Source of the DNA: Alphaproteobacteria bacterium
Lineage (GTDB): Bacteria > Pseudomonadota > Alphaproteobacteria > UBA828
Assembly (NCBI GenBank): GCA_009691045.1
Contig: SHWC01000012.1
Location: forward strand, 1 to 44,953
Direction of reading: 5' to 3'
Length of the DNA stretch: 44,953 nt
In this document: one piece after another, positions 27,297-36,480 of the stretch
How positions within the stretch are numbered: position 1 is the first letter of the stretch
How the letters are laid out: every line of letters starts with the position of its first letter
Program-made: the position numbers and the translations under genes
Notes under the pieces: generated by a model
What the model was told of the DNA's origin: nothing
The model's input: the letters and a program-made list of their open reading frames with translations, nothing else
Database searches by the model: none

Positions 27297-28253
27297 CTAA
27301 CGTCCCGGTTGCGTTTCGGCACGCGCCTGCGCCTTCTGCAGGCGCCAGAGCGCCGCCCACGCGATCAGAGAAAGCGCGATCAAAACGAACAATCCGAGGG
27401 CCGCGACATAGGCCCATTCGAGGTCGGCGAAGGTCAGCTTGTAGATGTAATAGGACAGCGTCTCGGTCTCGACCCCCGGCCCCCCCTTGGTCATCACCGC
27501 GAGGAGGTCGAAGATTTTGAAACACTCGACCACGCGAATCACGACCGCGATGATGATGACCATTTTCATTTTGGGCAAAACGATGCGCCAAAACCGCTGC
27601 CATGAATTGGCGCCGAGCAGAGTTGCCGCCCTCAGCTGATCTTCCGGCACACCCATCATGCCAGCCAGGAGGATCAGAAACATCAGGGGCGTCCATTGCC
27701 AGATATCGGCGATCATCACCGCGACAATGGCGAGGTTGGGGTCGCTCAACCAAACGAAGTCCATATCCAAACCGGTCAGGCGAGAGACCAAATCGTTGAT
27801 CGGGCCATTGCTCTGAAACAGCATGAAGAACATGTAGCCCGCGACCGCCGGCACGATCATCATTGGCATCAAGAGGATCGAATAAAATATGCGCCGGCCG
27901 GGGAATTGATCGACGAACAAGGTCGCTAGGCCGAGTCCGAGCAGGAATTCGATCGGCACGCTCACCACCACGATAAACAAGGTGCGTGCGATCGAGGCCC
28001 AGAACCGGCCATCGATAAAGAGCTCGCCATAATTGTCGAGTGGGTTGAGCGATTTATAGGCGTAGATCCAGCTTTCACCGTCGAGCGGGCCCCAATACGT
28101 CAAACTCACATAGATCTGCATCAGCAGCGGAAAGACGACGATGAACAACAGCAATAATTGAGCTGGCAGCGACATCAAGAAGCCGAGCCGCTTGGCCTCG
28201 TCCGCGAACAGGCCGCCTCGCCGCGCGGCACCGAAGGCCGTTTGCGCGCTCAT
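27297..28253 (-). CDS. Sugar/polyol ABC importer permease, MalF/UgpA-like
   Basis: A 318-residue inner-membrane protein with about six membrane segments, starting at the ATG at 28253 (MSAQTAFGAARRG...). The first segment is QLLLLFIVVFPLLMQIYVSL. The coupling loop appears as LRAATLLGANSWQRFWRIVLPKM. Its start overlaps the stop of the partner permease by four bases. Together with the MalG-like permease and the two ATPases it would make the membrane core of an importer for a sugar or polyol. Confidence 0.88.
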   Translation of the reverse strand: MSAQTAFGAARRGGLFADEAKRLGFLMSLPAQLLLLFIVVFPLLMQIYVSLTYWGPLDGESWIYAYKSLNPLDNYGELFIDGRFWASIARTLFIVVVSVPIEFLLGLGLATLFVDQFPGRRIFYSILLMPMMIVPAVAGYMFFMLFQSNGPINDLVSRLTGLDMDFVWLSDPNLAIVAVMIADIWQWTPLMFLILLAGMMGVPEDQLRAATLLGANSWQRFWRIVLPKMKMVIIIAVVIRVVECFKIFDLLAVMTKGGPGVETETLSYYIYKLTFADLEWAYVAALGLFVLIALSLIAWAALWRLQKAQARAETQPGR

Positions 28254-29110
28254 TGCTTGAGCGCCCCGAAGGTTAGGCCGCGTACCAGATATTTCTGAAT
28301 GGCGATGCCAAACACGACCGGCGGAATGGCGGCGATCAGGCCAAGGGCCGCCTTGCAGCCATACATCTGCCCGCCCATCGCGGAGGCCAGCGAGTTCATA
28401 TAGACCGGGATGGTGACCCAATCCTTGCGTGTGAGCAGAAGCGCGATCAGATAGTCGCTCCAGTTCAAGATGAAGACGAAGAGGCAGGTCGACGCGAGCG
28501 CCGCTTTGACCATGGGGAGCGTCACTTTCAGAAAAATCCGGATGCGGCTGCACCCCTCGACCAGCGCCGCTTCCTCAATCTCGATCGGCACTTCGTCAAA
28601 GAACGTCTTCATCAACCAGAACGCAAACGGCAGCGTGACGATGCCGTAAATCAACGCGAGGCCCCACCACGTATCGACCATGCCGAGCGAAGCCCACATG
28701 ATCATGACCGGGATCATCACCGCGAGCGGCGGGAACAGCCTCAATTGCAACACGGACAGCGGCAGATTATTGCCGACCTTGAAACGCGATACGGCATAGG
28801 CGCCGAGCGTGCCGACAATCACCGCGATTGCGGTGCCCAGAACGGCGGTCACCAGGCTGGCCAAAATCGGCCGCTCGGCCGTGCGATCGAGTGTGACGAG
28901 CAAATCTTCGGTCTGACCGGTGAAAATATATTCGAAATTGCCCCAAGTTGGCTCTTTGGGCAGCCATGTCAGGTCGCCCGTCGCCGTGGTCCATTCGGGG
29001 AATGGCTTGAACGCCATCGTGCCCATCCACAAGATTGGGATCAGCACGATCACAAGCGCGAGCAGAATGAGCCCGTAGCGTATGACGAAGAAGATCGGTC
29101 GGCCTGTCAT
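28250..29110 (-). CDS. Sugar/polyol ABC importer permease, MalG/UgpE-like
   Basis: A 286-residue permease with about six membrane segments; the EAA coupling loop is EEAALVEGCSRIRIFLKVTLPM. It is first in the four-gene transport unit. A substrate-binding protein gene would be expected just upstream, but the next gene on this strand is a D-threonine-aldolase-like enzyme 73 bases away. Binding specificity therefore depends on a protein encoded elsewhere. Confidence 0.88.
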   Translation of the reverse strand: MTGRPIFFVIRYGLILLALVIVLIPILWMGTMAFKPFPEWTTATGDLTWLPKEPTWGNFEYIFTGQTEDLLVTLDRTAERPILASLVTAVLGTAIAVIVGTLGAYAVSRFKVGNNLPLSVLQLRLFPPLAVMIPVMIMWASLGMVDTWWGLALIYGIVTLPFAFWLMKTFFDEVPIEIEEAALVEGCSRIRIFLKVTLPMVKAALASTCLFVFILNWSDYLIALLLTRKDWVTIPVYMNSLASAMGGQMYGCKAALGLIAAIPPVVFGIAIQKYLVRGLTFGALKQ

Positions 29111-29183
29111 CGCCGATGATGGTGCGGGGCGGGTTGACGACTGTCAACGCCGCTCGCGGCGATCGCTCCCTAAAGAACCTCCG

Positions 29184-30329
29184 TCAATGCCGGCCGCGCG
29201 CGTCAATCGGCCAAATTTCGACCAATTGATCGCCACGCACGCAATGATAGAGGTCGTGCAGATTGACGCTCGGGTCGCAGTGCGGCACGAAGCATTCGAC
29301 CATGGCACCTAGGGGCAAACCCTCAGCCGCGTTGGCGAATACCAATCGGCCATGCTCATCGCCCATGAAGGCATAGCGCGTGCCGGGCGGCGCGCCCCGC
29401 ATCACGCGCGGCAGCGGGCCATCGGTCGCGAAGCATTTCAACCCGGCATCGATCGTCACATGGTCCGGATGATTGGCGCTGATCACGCTCGCCGCGACAA
29501 AGAGCGATGGCCTGAAACGCCAACCGCCACGCGCCGGCTCGACCTCGTCATATTGCACGTCCATGAATACATAGGAACCGACCTGCAGCTCGTTCAACGC
29601 GCCGCCCTCGGTATCGATATCGAACGTGCCCGTACCCGCGCCGGACACAATCGGGTCCATCACACCCCAATGGCGCAATTGATCGCGCAACACCGCCAGT
29701 GGCCGCAAGGCCTCATGGGACAACCGCCGACGCTCGGCATAGTCGATCACATGCTGCAAATGGCCGGCATAGCCTTGCACGCCACTGAGCGTAAGCGCGT
29801 CCGACGCCATGATTATTTTCGCCAAGGCAAGCGCGCTCTGAATTGAATCGACGCCCGTGCGTTTGGTCCCGACATCGACATCGATCACCACACGAAGCCG
29901 CGTGCCGGCCTGCCGCGCCGCAGCCTCAAGCGCCGCTAGATTGTCCGGATGATCGACCACGACCATCAGGCCCCTGGCGCGTTGGTTGAGCGCGATCAAG
30001 CGTTCAATCTTCGCCGCCGGCACGACCGGCGAGGTGATCAACACGCCCGGAATATCACCCGCCACCATGGTCTCGGCCTCGCCCAAGGTCGCGGCCGAAA
30101 CACCCCGCGCACCGGCCGCGATTTGGCGCCGCGCGATCTCGACCGACTTATGGGTTTTGACATGCGGCCTGAGGCCAATCCCCGTCGCGCGCGCGAAGGC
30201 CGCCATGGCGGCAAGATTGTGCTCGAACGCCTCAAGGTCGAGCACAAGCGCCGGCGTGGTCAGCCGCGCACGGGACCCCTTGGCGCCGATCAGCGTGGCA
30301 TTCGGACCTAGATTTACGTTGTTGGACAT
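29184..30329 (-). CDS. D-threonine aldolase / DSD1-type PLP enzyme
   Basis: A 381-residue fold-type III (alanine-racemase-like) PLP enzyme. The cofactor lysine is K58 in LRPHVKTHKS. The C-terminal metal site expected in D-threonine aldolase and 3-hydroxyaspartate enzymes is visible as FVPHCDPSVNLHD, with H350 and D352 as likely ligands. Such enzymes cleave D-3-hydroxy amino acids to glycine and an aldehyde, or dehydrate D-serine. The ATG at 30329 is used because the upstream in-frame part lacks homology. It lies directly upstream of the ABC permeases and may be cotranscribed with them. Confidence 0.83.
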   Translation of the reverse strand: MSNNVNLGPNATLIGAKGSRARLTTPALVLDLEAFEHNLAAMAAFARATGIGLRPHVKTHKSVEIARRQIAAGARGVSAATLGEAETMVAGDIPGVLITSPVVPAAKIERLIALNQRARGLMVVVDHPDNLAALEAAARQAGTRLRVVIDVDVGTKRTGVDSIQSALALAKIIMASDALTLSGVQGYAGHLQHVIDYAERRRLSHEALRPLAVLRDQLRHWGVMDPIVSGAGTGTFDIDTEGGALNELQVGSYVFMDVQYDEVEPARGGWRFRPSLFVAASVISANHPDHVTIDAGLKCFATDGPLPRVMRGAPPGTRYAFMGDEHGRLVFANAAEGLPLGAMVECFVPHCDPSVNLHDLYHCVRGDQLVEIWPIDARGRH

Positions 30330-30453
30330 GAGGCACCCGCTGAATGGCAGGCCCACACCATAAGCGGCCTGGGTGCGGAATCAACCGCGCCCAAGGCTTG
30401 CCTCTGCCCCCCTGTCTCGGCATTGTGACCGCCCAATTGAGAGGGAACGCGGC

Positions 30454-31440
30454 ATGAAGATCGTCATCACCGGAGGCACAGGCTTTCTCGGCCTTCTCCT
30501 CGCCCGCCAATTGATCGCGCGCGGCAAACTGATCGGCGCCTCCGGCGCGCCGGAACCGGTTGAGCGCATCACCCTCTTCGACGTGGTCGCCCCGCCAAGC
30601 CTGCCGGCCGATTTGCAAAATCGTGTCGATGTGGTGACTGGCGATATCGCCGATGAGGCGACGCTACGCGGTATCATTACCGGCGAGAGCGTGTCGGTGT
30701 TCCATTTCGCTTCGGTGGTTTCCGCCGGCGCCGAGCAGGATTTCAACCTTGCGATGCGCGTCAATCTCGTGGGCGGCACCGAATTATTGGAGGCCTGCCG
30801 GGCGCTACCCAATAAAGCACGCTTTGTGTTCACCTCGAGCATGGCGGTCTATGGCGGCGACAAATTGCCCGAGACCGTGAGCGATGAAACCAAGATCACG
30901 CCACAGACCACCTATGGCATGACCAAGGCGGCGCTTGAACTCTTGGTCACCGATTACACCCGCAAAGGCTTTCTCGATGGTCGCGGCGCGCGCCTGCCGA
31001 CCATCATCATCCGCCCCGGCAAACCGAACAAAGCCGCCTCGGGCTTTGCCAGCGGCGTATTCCGCGAGCCTCTGTCGGGCGTGCCCATCGCGTTGCCGGT
31101 CGGCACTGACATCCGCATGGTGGTCAGCGGCTATCGCACGGCGGTCGAGAGCATGATCCGCTTGCACGAGCTGCCGCCGAGCGCGCTCGGCCATGATCGC
31201 ACGATCAATTTCCCGAGCCTTTCGGTCACGGTCGCCGAGATGATCGAAAGCCTGAAGCGCGTGGCGGGCGGGCGCAAGCTTGGCGCGATCGCGAGCGCGC
31301 CCGATCCCGCGATCGAGGCGATTTGCCGCTCCTGGCCCGGCCATTCACGGGCCGACCGCGCGCAAGCGCTCGGCCTGCCGCGTGACGCCGATTTGGATTC
31401 GATCGTGCGCAGCTATATCGAGGATTTCGTCGATCGCTAA
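30454..31440 (+). CDS. denD: D-erythronate dehydrogenase-like NAD-dependent epimerase/dehydratase family protein
   Basis: A 328-residue extended SDR. The NAD motif is ITGGTGFLG (residues 5-13), the catalytic pair Y154/K158 is in TTYGMTKAALE, and the RLPTIIIRPGKPNKAASGF and SVFHFASVVSAGAEQDF segments match DenD-type enzymes, which oxidise D-erythronate to 2-oxo-tetronate. The ATG at 30454 follows GAGAGGGA. It is convergent with the GlxR-like gene, overlapping by four bases. Substrate inferred from resemblance and from the OtnI/Hyi-like gene nearby. Confidence 0.83.
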   Translation: MKIVITGGTGFLGLLLARQLIARGKLIGASGAPEPVERITLFDVVAPPSLPADLQNRVDVVTGDIADEATLRGIITGESVSVFHFASVVSAGAEQDFNLAMRVNLVGGTELLEACRALPNKARFVFTSSMAVYGGDKLPETVSDETKITPQTTYGMTKAALELLVTDYTRKGFLDGRGARLPTIIIRPGKPNKAASGFASGVFREPLSGVPIALPVGTDIRMVVSGYRTAVESMIRLHELPPSALGHDRTINFPSLSVTVAEMIESLKRVAGGRKLGAIASAPDPAIEAICRSWPGHSRADRAQALGLPRDADLDSIVRSYIEDFVDR

Positions 31441-32351
31441 TCTTTCGGTAAAATATCGGGCGCGGCGCCGACGCGCGCGGGCTTGTTCATATGCTCGATC
31501 GCGAGCAGCGCCGCGCTCTGGTCATAACGCCCGCCGCCAATATCGACGAGGTATTTGAAAATCTCGCGCGTCGCCTTGGAGAGCGGCAGATCGAGCTTGG
31601 TTTCATTCGCGGCATCGATGACGGAATTCAGATCTTTCAAATGGACTTGGCTTCGCCCGCCGGGCAGGAATTTCCGCTCGATCATGCGTTGACCGTGAAC
31701 CTGGAGAATTTTTGAATCGGCGAAACCACCCGTGATGGCCTTGCGCACCGCGGCCGGGTCCGCCCCACCGGCAGCCGCGAGCAACAGGGCCTCAGCAACC
31801 GCGATGATGTTGATGCCAACGATCGCCTGATTGCACAATTTGGCGAGTTGGCCCGTCCCGGTCGGCCCAACCAGCGTCGGGCGCCCCATTTTTTCGAGGA
31901 TCGACCGCGCGCGTTCAAACACCGCGCTCTCACCGCCCGCCATGATCGCGAGCGAAGCCTCCGCCGCGCCAACCGTGCCGCCAGAAACCGGCGCGTCGAG
32001 ATAATCCGCCTTGCGTTCGGCCTTCAGGCGCTTCGCGTGTTCGCGGGCATAATCGGGCGGGATCGAACTCATATCGATCACCAGCGCGCCCGCTCTGATC
32101 CCTTTCGCCGCGCCCTGCTCGAACAGCACATCGCGCACGATCGGCCCGTTTTCGAGCATGGTGATGATGATGTTCGCACCGCTGGTCGCGGCCTCGGGCG
32201 TCGCCGCGCGCTTGGCGCCGAGTTTCACCACCGGGTCAGCCTTGGCGGCCGAGCGGTTCCACACCGTCACCGGAAAACCCGCTTTGACCAGATTGGCCGA
32301 CATCGGCTCGCCCATCAGGCCGATACCCAAAAATGCGATCGTGGTCGCCAT
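31437..32351 (-). CDS. GlxR/LtnD-like beta-hydroxyacid dehydrogenase (tartronate semialdehyde reductase family)
   Basis: A 304-residue beta-hydroxyacid dehydrogenase from the ATG at 32351. Visible are FLGIGLMGEPMSANL at the NAD site, DAPVSGGTVGA at the substrate site, and catalytic K171 in GQLAKLCNQ. Members of this branch reduce tartronate semialdehyde or oxidise L-threonate. It lies 26 bases downstream of the Hyi/OtnI-like gene on the same strand, the classic hyi-glxR pairing. The longer open frame upstream overlaps that gene and is not used. Confidence 0.87.
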   Translation of the reverse strand: MATTIAFLGIGLMGEPMSANLVKAGFPVTVWNRSAAKADPVVKLGAKRAATPEAATSGANIIITMLENGPIVRDVLFEQGAAKGIRAGALVIDMSSIPPDYAREHAKRLKAERKADYLDAPVSGGTVGAAEASLAIMAGGESAVFERARSILEKMGRPTLVGPTGTGQLAKLCNQAIVGINIIAVAEALLLAAAGGADPAAVRKAITGGFADSKILQVHGQRMIERKFLPGGRSQVHLKDLNSVIDAANETKLDLPLSKATREIFKYLVDIGGGRYDQSAALLAIEHMNKPARVGAAPDILPKD

Positions 32352-32377
32352 CCCCTCGTCTCCCTTGTTTCTTTCGT

Positions 32378-33172
32378 TCAACGCCCATCCGGCGTGATGC
32401 CATAGGGCTTCGCCCAACCGAGGTCGGCGAGCGTGCCGGCGCGCGGGCGGTATTCGCACCCCACCATTCCCTGATAGCCGAGCGCGTCCAGCCGCGCGAG
32501 CAGAAAGCCATAATTGATTTCGCAATCATCAGGCTCGTTGCGGCCCGGCACGCCGGCGATCTGAACATGGCCGATGATGTCCTGATTGCGCTCGAACGAA
32601 GCCGCCAAATTGCCCTCCATGATCTGGAGATGATAGGCGTCCCATTGAAGCTTCAAATTAGGCCGGCCGACCGCCTCGATGATCCGCCGCGCTTGCACCG
32701 ATCCATTCAGCAAATAGCCTGGCACATCCGTCGTATTGAGCGGCTCGATGGTGGCAGTCATGCCGTGGCGCGCCAAGCGATCCGCCGCCATCGTCAAATT
32801 CTCGATGAACACCGCCTCACACGCCTCAACCCCAACACCATCGGGCACCAACCCGCCCATGACATGGATACGCGGGCAACCGATCAAACAGGCATAGTCG
32901 AAGGCCTGATCGAACCCGGCCTGAAACGCCGCCTCGCGGCCCGGCACGCCGGCAAAGCCGCGCTCGCCCTTTTGCCAATCGCCCGCCGGCGTATTGATCA
33001 GCACCATAGTGAGCCGCGCATCCCTTAGCGCGACGGCGGTCTCATCGGCCGGCGTCTCATAGGGGAACAGACACTCAACGGCACGAAAGCCGACGCGCCG
33101 CGCCGCCGCGAAGCGCGCGAGAAAATCATGCTCCTGAAACAACCAACTCAAATTGGCGGCAAGACGCGGCAT
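32378..33172 (-). CDS. Hydroxypyruvate isomerase / 2-oxo-tetronate isomerase (Hyi/OtnI family)
   Basis: A 264-residue TIM-barrel isomerase from the ATG at 33172: MPRLAANLSWLFQEHDFLAR, RIHVMGGLVP. The catalytic glutamates correspond to E143 (TIEPLNTTD) and E240 (VGCEYRPRAGT), matching the spacing in Hyi. Hyi interconverts hydroxypyruvate and tartronate semialdehyde; OtnI acts on 2-oxo-tetronate. With the GlxR-like gene downstream and the DenD-like gene nearby, either a glyoxylate or an erythronate/threonate route fits. It is divergent from the thioredoxin-NHL gene. Confidence 0.87.
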   Translation of the reverse strand: MPRLAANLSWLFQEHDFLARFAAARRVGFRAVECLFPYETPADETAVALRDARLTMVLINTPAGDWQKGERGFAGVPGREAAFQAGFDQAFDYACLIGCPRIHVMGGLVPDGVGVEACEAVFIENLTMAADRLARHGMTATIEPLNTTDVPGYLLNGSVQARRIIEAVGRPNLKLQWDAYHLQIMEGNLAASFERNQDIIGHVQIAGVPGRNEPDDCEINYGFLLARLDALGYQGMVGCEYRPRAGTLADLGWAKPYGITPDGR

Positions 33173-33307
33173 AGAGCCCTCGACCAACAAGGCGCCCACA
33201 GCCAAGCCGCTTGGCCCCGGCGCGTCAAGCGCCCCGCGCGCCCGCCCTACCCAGCCGGCCCATCGCGCTCTATGGTTTAGGGAGCCTCTTTGGCCACGGA
33301 GCCCGCC

Positions 33308-34789
33308 ATGAACGAACGCCTGGTCCACGCGCCCGATTTCGGCCGCTTCGATTTGCCATGGTTCAACGTGCCGAAGCGGCTCGGGCTCGATGAACTCAGC
33401 GGGCGTTTGGTCATTCTCGATTTCTGGACCTTTTGCTGCATCAATTGCATGCAAATTTTGCCAACGCTCCGCCGCATCGAAGAGGCGTTTCCGGAAGACG
33501 TCGTGGTGATCGGCGTGCACTCGCCGAAATTCGCCGCCGAGCGCGAACCCGAAAAGGTCAAGGCCGCGATCGCGCGCTATGACATTCGCCATCCTGTAGT
33601 GCACGACCCCGAGATGATCATCTGGAAGCATTATGGCGTACGCGCCTGGCCGACACTGGTTTTCATTTCACCCGATGGCTATGTCATCGGTCACGCGCCG
33701 GGCGAGCCCGATCCCGACCGTTTGTTGGAGGTCGTCGGCCAGGTCATCCGCGCGGGCAAGACCGATGGCACCATCCAAGGCGCCACGCTTGACCTCACGC
33801 TTCAAGCAACCCCGCTCGGCCCTTTGTTGTTTCCCAGCAAGCTCAAACCTTTGCCCATGCCGAATGGCGAGCCCCGCTGGGCCTTGGCCGATGCCGGCCA
33901 TCACCAGATCATCGAGCTCGACGCCAATTGGCGCGAGCGCGCGCGTTATGGTTCCGGCCAGCCCGGTTTCGATGATGGCGCGCGCGATCAAGCGAGTTTC
34001 AACGCACCGCAAGGCCTGATCGCTGATGAACAATCGATTTACGTTGCCGACACCGGCAATCACGCGATCCGCCGCATTGACCGCAAGACCGGCGCGATCA
34101 CCACCCTCGCCGGAACGGGCGCCCGAGGCCCGCGATTGACACGCCCGATGCCGGGCGCGGCGATCGCTCTAGCCTCGGTCTGGGATTTGGAATTGAACGG
34201 CGATGCGCTTTATTTCGCGAACGCGGGCTCGCACCAAATCGGTGTGCTCGATCTAGCGGACGGCACGGTCAAACCGCTCGCCGGCACGGGCGGCGAAAAT
34301 ATCGAGGATGGCCGTGCGCCCGATGCCCTGCTCGCCCAGCCGAGCGGTTTGTCGCTATCGCCCGACGGTACGCGCCTCGCCTTCGCCGATAGCGAAACCT
34401 CGGCGATCCGCTTGCTCGATCTGGCAGGCACCGGGCCGGTCGTGCGCACGCTGATCGGCACGGGCCTGTTCGACTTCGGTCACCAAAATGGTCCGCTCGG
34501 CGAGGCGCTGCTGCAACATCCGCTCGGCGTCATTTGGCTCGACGATCAGCGTCTCGCGGTGGCGGACAGCTACAACAACGCCGTGCGCCTGATCTACCTC
34601 AAGGCCGGCACGATCGATGATCTCGATGACGGCAGTTTTGTTTGTCAGGATTCGCTTTGCCTGCCGCTCGGCGAGCCGGCGGGCGTCGCGGTCGATGCTG
34701 AGGGCCGCATTCTGGTGAGCGACACCAACAATCATCGCATTGTCGCTTATGATCCCATCCAGCGAACTTATCAGACCGTTATCGGCTGA
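33308..34789 (+). CDS. Thioredoxin-like domain plus NHL-repeat protein (NHLRC2-like)
   Basis: A 493-residue protein. Residues about 1-150 form a TlpA/thioredoxin-like domain with the redox motif C44-I-N-C47 (in DFWTFCCINCMQILP) and a cis-Pro loop VRAWPTLVFISPDGY. Residues about 165-490 hold NHL-type beta-propeller repeats (GLIADEQSIYVADTGNHAIR, LSLSPDGTRLAFADSETSAI, LAVADSYNNAVRLI, ILVSDTNNHRIVAYD). No signal peptide is evident, so it is probably cytoplasmic. The ATG at 33308 is preferred over a TTG at 33290; both have GGAG upstream. Function is unknown beyond the domain types. Confidence 0.87.
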   Translation: MNERLVHAPDFGRFDLPWFNVPKRLGLDELSGRLVILDFWTFCCINCMQILPTLRRIEEAFPEDVVVIGVHSPKFAAEREPEKVKAAIARYDIRHPVVHDPEMIIWKHYGVRAWPTLVFISPDGYVIGHAPGEPDPDRLLEVVGQVIRAGKTDGTIQGATLDLTLQATPLGPLLFPSKLKPLPMPNGEPRWALADAGHHQIIELDANWRERARYGSGQPGFDDGARDQASFNAPQGLIADEQSIYVADTGNHAIRRIDRKTGAITTLAGTGARGPRLTRPMPGAAIALASVWDLELNGDALYFANAGSHQIGVLDLADGTVKPLAGTGGENIEDGRAPDALLAQPSGLSLSPDGTRLAFADSETSAIRLLDLAGTGPVVRTLIGTGLFDFGHQNGPLGEALLQHPLGVIWLDDQRLAVADSYNNAVRLIYLKAGTIDDLDDGSFVCQDSLCLPLGEPAGVAVDAEGRILVSDTNNHRIVAYDPIQRTYQTVIG

Positions 34790-34796
34790 GCGCGCT

Positions 34797-35489
34797 CTAT
34801 TCGGGTTCTACCGTGCCATCGGGCATGACGGCCCCATTGAGTTTGGCACCACCGAAATGAGTCTCCCGTATGTCCGCCCGACGCAAATCGGCATGGCGGA
34901 GATCGGCGTTGGTAAAGCGCGCTTCGAGCATGTTCGCGTCGGTCAGATCGACCGAGACCAGGCACGCTCCTTTGAAACTGGCTCGCGTCAAATTGGCGCC
35001 GGCGAGATTGGCGCGCGATAGATCGGCTTCTTGAAAGCGCCCGGTGCTCAAATCCGCGCCGCCGAGATTGGCATCGATGAGGCGCGCGAGCCGGCAATCG
35101 ACGCCCCAGAGATTGGCCTCGGTCAAATTGGCGCGTTCAAGCGTGGCGCCCGGCAAATCCGCCTGGCCGAGATTGGCCCGCGCCAAATAAGCGTTCGACA
35201 AATTGGCGACCTTGAGATTGGCGCCCCAGAGATTGCAGGCCTCGCCGAGCGCTCCGATAAGCTTGGCACCTTGCAAATTCGCGGTGCGCAATTTGGCGCG
35301 GGCCAAATTGGCACGGCTAAGATTAGCCCCCAGCAAGTTGGCATCGCTCAAATCGGCATCGCTCAAATCGGCGCCTTCGAGATCGGCGCCCTTGAGCTGC
35401 GCGCCGGCCAAGGAGAGACCGCTCAGATCGGCTTTCCTGAAGCGACCCGATCGGAGTTCCTCATCGCCTGGTCGGCGTTTCTGGTTCAT
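34797..35489 (-). CDS. Pentapeptide-repeat protein
   Basis: A 230-residue protein made almost wholly of A(D/N)LxxAxLxxA pentapeptide repeats from about residue 18 to 215 (for example GADLEGADLSDADLSDANLL), with slightly irregular turns at LGEACNLWG and GVDCRLARL. It should fold as a right-handed quadrilateral beta-helix. Roles vary in the family and none can be given. It is convergent with the thioredoxin-NHL gene (gap seven bases) and 33 bases from the SDR stop on the same strand. The opposite strand shows a repeated open frame purely as a consequence of the repeats. Confidence 0.92.
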   Translation of the reverse strand: MNQKRRPGDEELRSGRFRKADLSGLSLAGAQLKGADLEGADLSDADLSDANLLGANLSRANLARAKLRTANLQGAKLIGALGEACNLWGANLKVANLSNAYLARANLGQADLPGATLERANLTEANLWGVDCRLARLIDANLGGADLSTGRFQEADLSRANLAGANLTRASFKGACLVSVDLTDANMLEARFTNADLRHADLRRADIRETHFGGAKLNGAVMPDGTVEPE

Positions 35490-35522
35490 CCCAGCTGCAC
35501 GTCGATCGCGCCGCCCAACTCC

Positions 35523-36290
35523 TTAGAGCCCGGCCGACATGCCTTCGTCCAGCACCATGGTCGCGCCGTGCATCGCACGGCTCTCATCGGACGCGAGGTA
35601 GACCGCCGCGGCCGCCATGTCCTCTGGCTCCGAATAGGTACGCCCGCTCGGCGTGCGCCTCGCCATATAGTCGAGTAGAGCTTTGAATTTCGGACTGGTG
35701 CGAATCTCGATGTTCATCGGCGTCGCGGTATTGCCCGGCGCGATCGCATTGACCCTGATGCCCTGAGGCGCGAGCTCGCAGGCCAGCGCCTTGGTCAGCA
35801 TGATGATCGCACCCTTGCTCGCACAATAGACGCTGAAGGGGTTCATGCCGAGCATGCCAGCGGTCGACGAGATGTTGATGATGTTGCCAGATTTGCGCGC
35901 CTTCATACCGGGCGCGACGGCGCCGATCATGAAGAACGTGCCTTTCACGTTGATGTCGAAGGTTTTGTCATAATCCTCTTCTGAAGTTCCGCCGACCGGC
36001 GTGGGGAAAAAAACACCGGCTGAATTGACCAGAACGTCGATCCGCCCCATGGCCTTTTCGGCCGCCTTGGCCAGCGCGTTGATCTCCGAGACCTTGCTCA
36101 CATCGGCGGCGAACGCATGGGCCTTGCCGCCCTTTTGCTTGATTTGGGCGCAAACCTTTTCGGCCTTCTCAACCTTCCCGCTCGCCACCACGCCAATTTC
36201 GGCGCCCTCGGCCGCAAATCGAAGCGCGATCGCCTCGCCAATGCCCTGCGATCCACCCGTAATCAACGCTGTTTTGCCCTTTAGACGCAT
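35523..36290 (-). CDS. Short-chain dehydrogenase/reductase (FabG-like)
   Basis: A 255-residue classical SDR from the ATG at 36290: NAD(P) motif TGGSQGIGEA (residues about 11-20), DVLVNSAGVF, the catalytic Ser in INISSTAG, YCASK with Tyr and Lys, and the RVNAIAPGNTATPM loop. Upstream in-frame residues to 36383 lack homology. Substrate is unknown. It lies downstream of and opposite to the lar operon start, sharing a roughly 190-base divergent promoter region. Confidence 0.88.
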   Translation of the reverse strand: MRLKGKTALITGGSQGIGEAIALRFAAEGAEIGVVASGKVEKAEKVCAQIKQKGGKAHAFAADVSKVSEINALAKAAEKAMGRIDVLVNSAGVFFPTPVGGTSEEDYDKTFDINVKGTFFMIGAVAPGMKARKSGNIINISSTAGMLGMNPFSVYCASKGAIIMLTKALACELAPQGIRVNAIAPGNTATPMNIEIRTSPKFKALLDYMARRTPSGRTYSEPEDMAAAAVYLASDESRAMHGATMVLDEGMSAGL

Positions 36291-36480
36291 CGTCGAGCTC
36301 CCCATTCGGTGTCTCTGTTGCGGCGGGCCTCCGGTGCCCCCTCGAACCCTTGTGTAGCAAAGCGGCTCGGAGACCGAAAGCACCGTCCTTGGGCAACGAC
36401 ATCACGGCTTGGGCTTGGCCCGCTTGGCCGCTACAATCAGCCCGCCGGCGCCAAGGCCGGTAGGTAGGTCGTGTTCCTTG

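Noticed and set aside
27295-27753. Long N-terminal extension of the second ABC ATPase frame
   Set aside because: It overlaps the permease coding region in another frame; ABC homology begins at the ATG at 27294.
35031-35678. Long plus-strand frame with repetitive IGxxEIG-like residues opposite the pentapeptide-repeat gene
   Set aside because: It is the antisense reading of a regular DNA repeat, so its periodicity is inherited; the minus strand matches a known repeat family.
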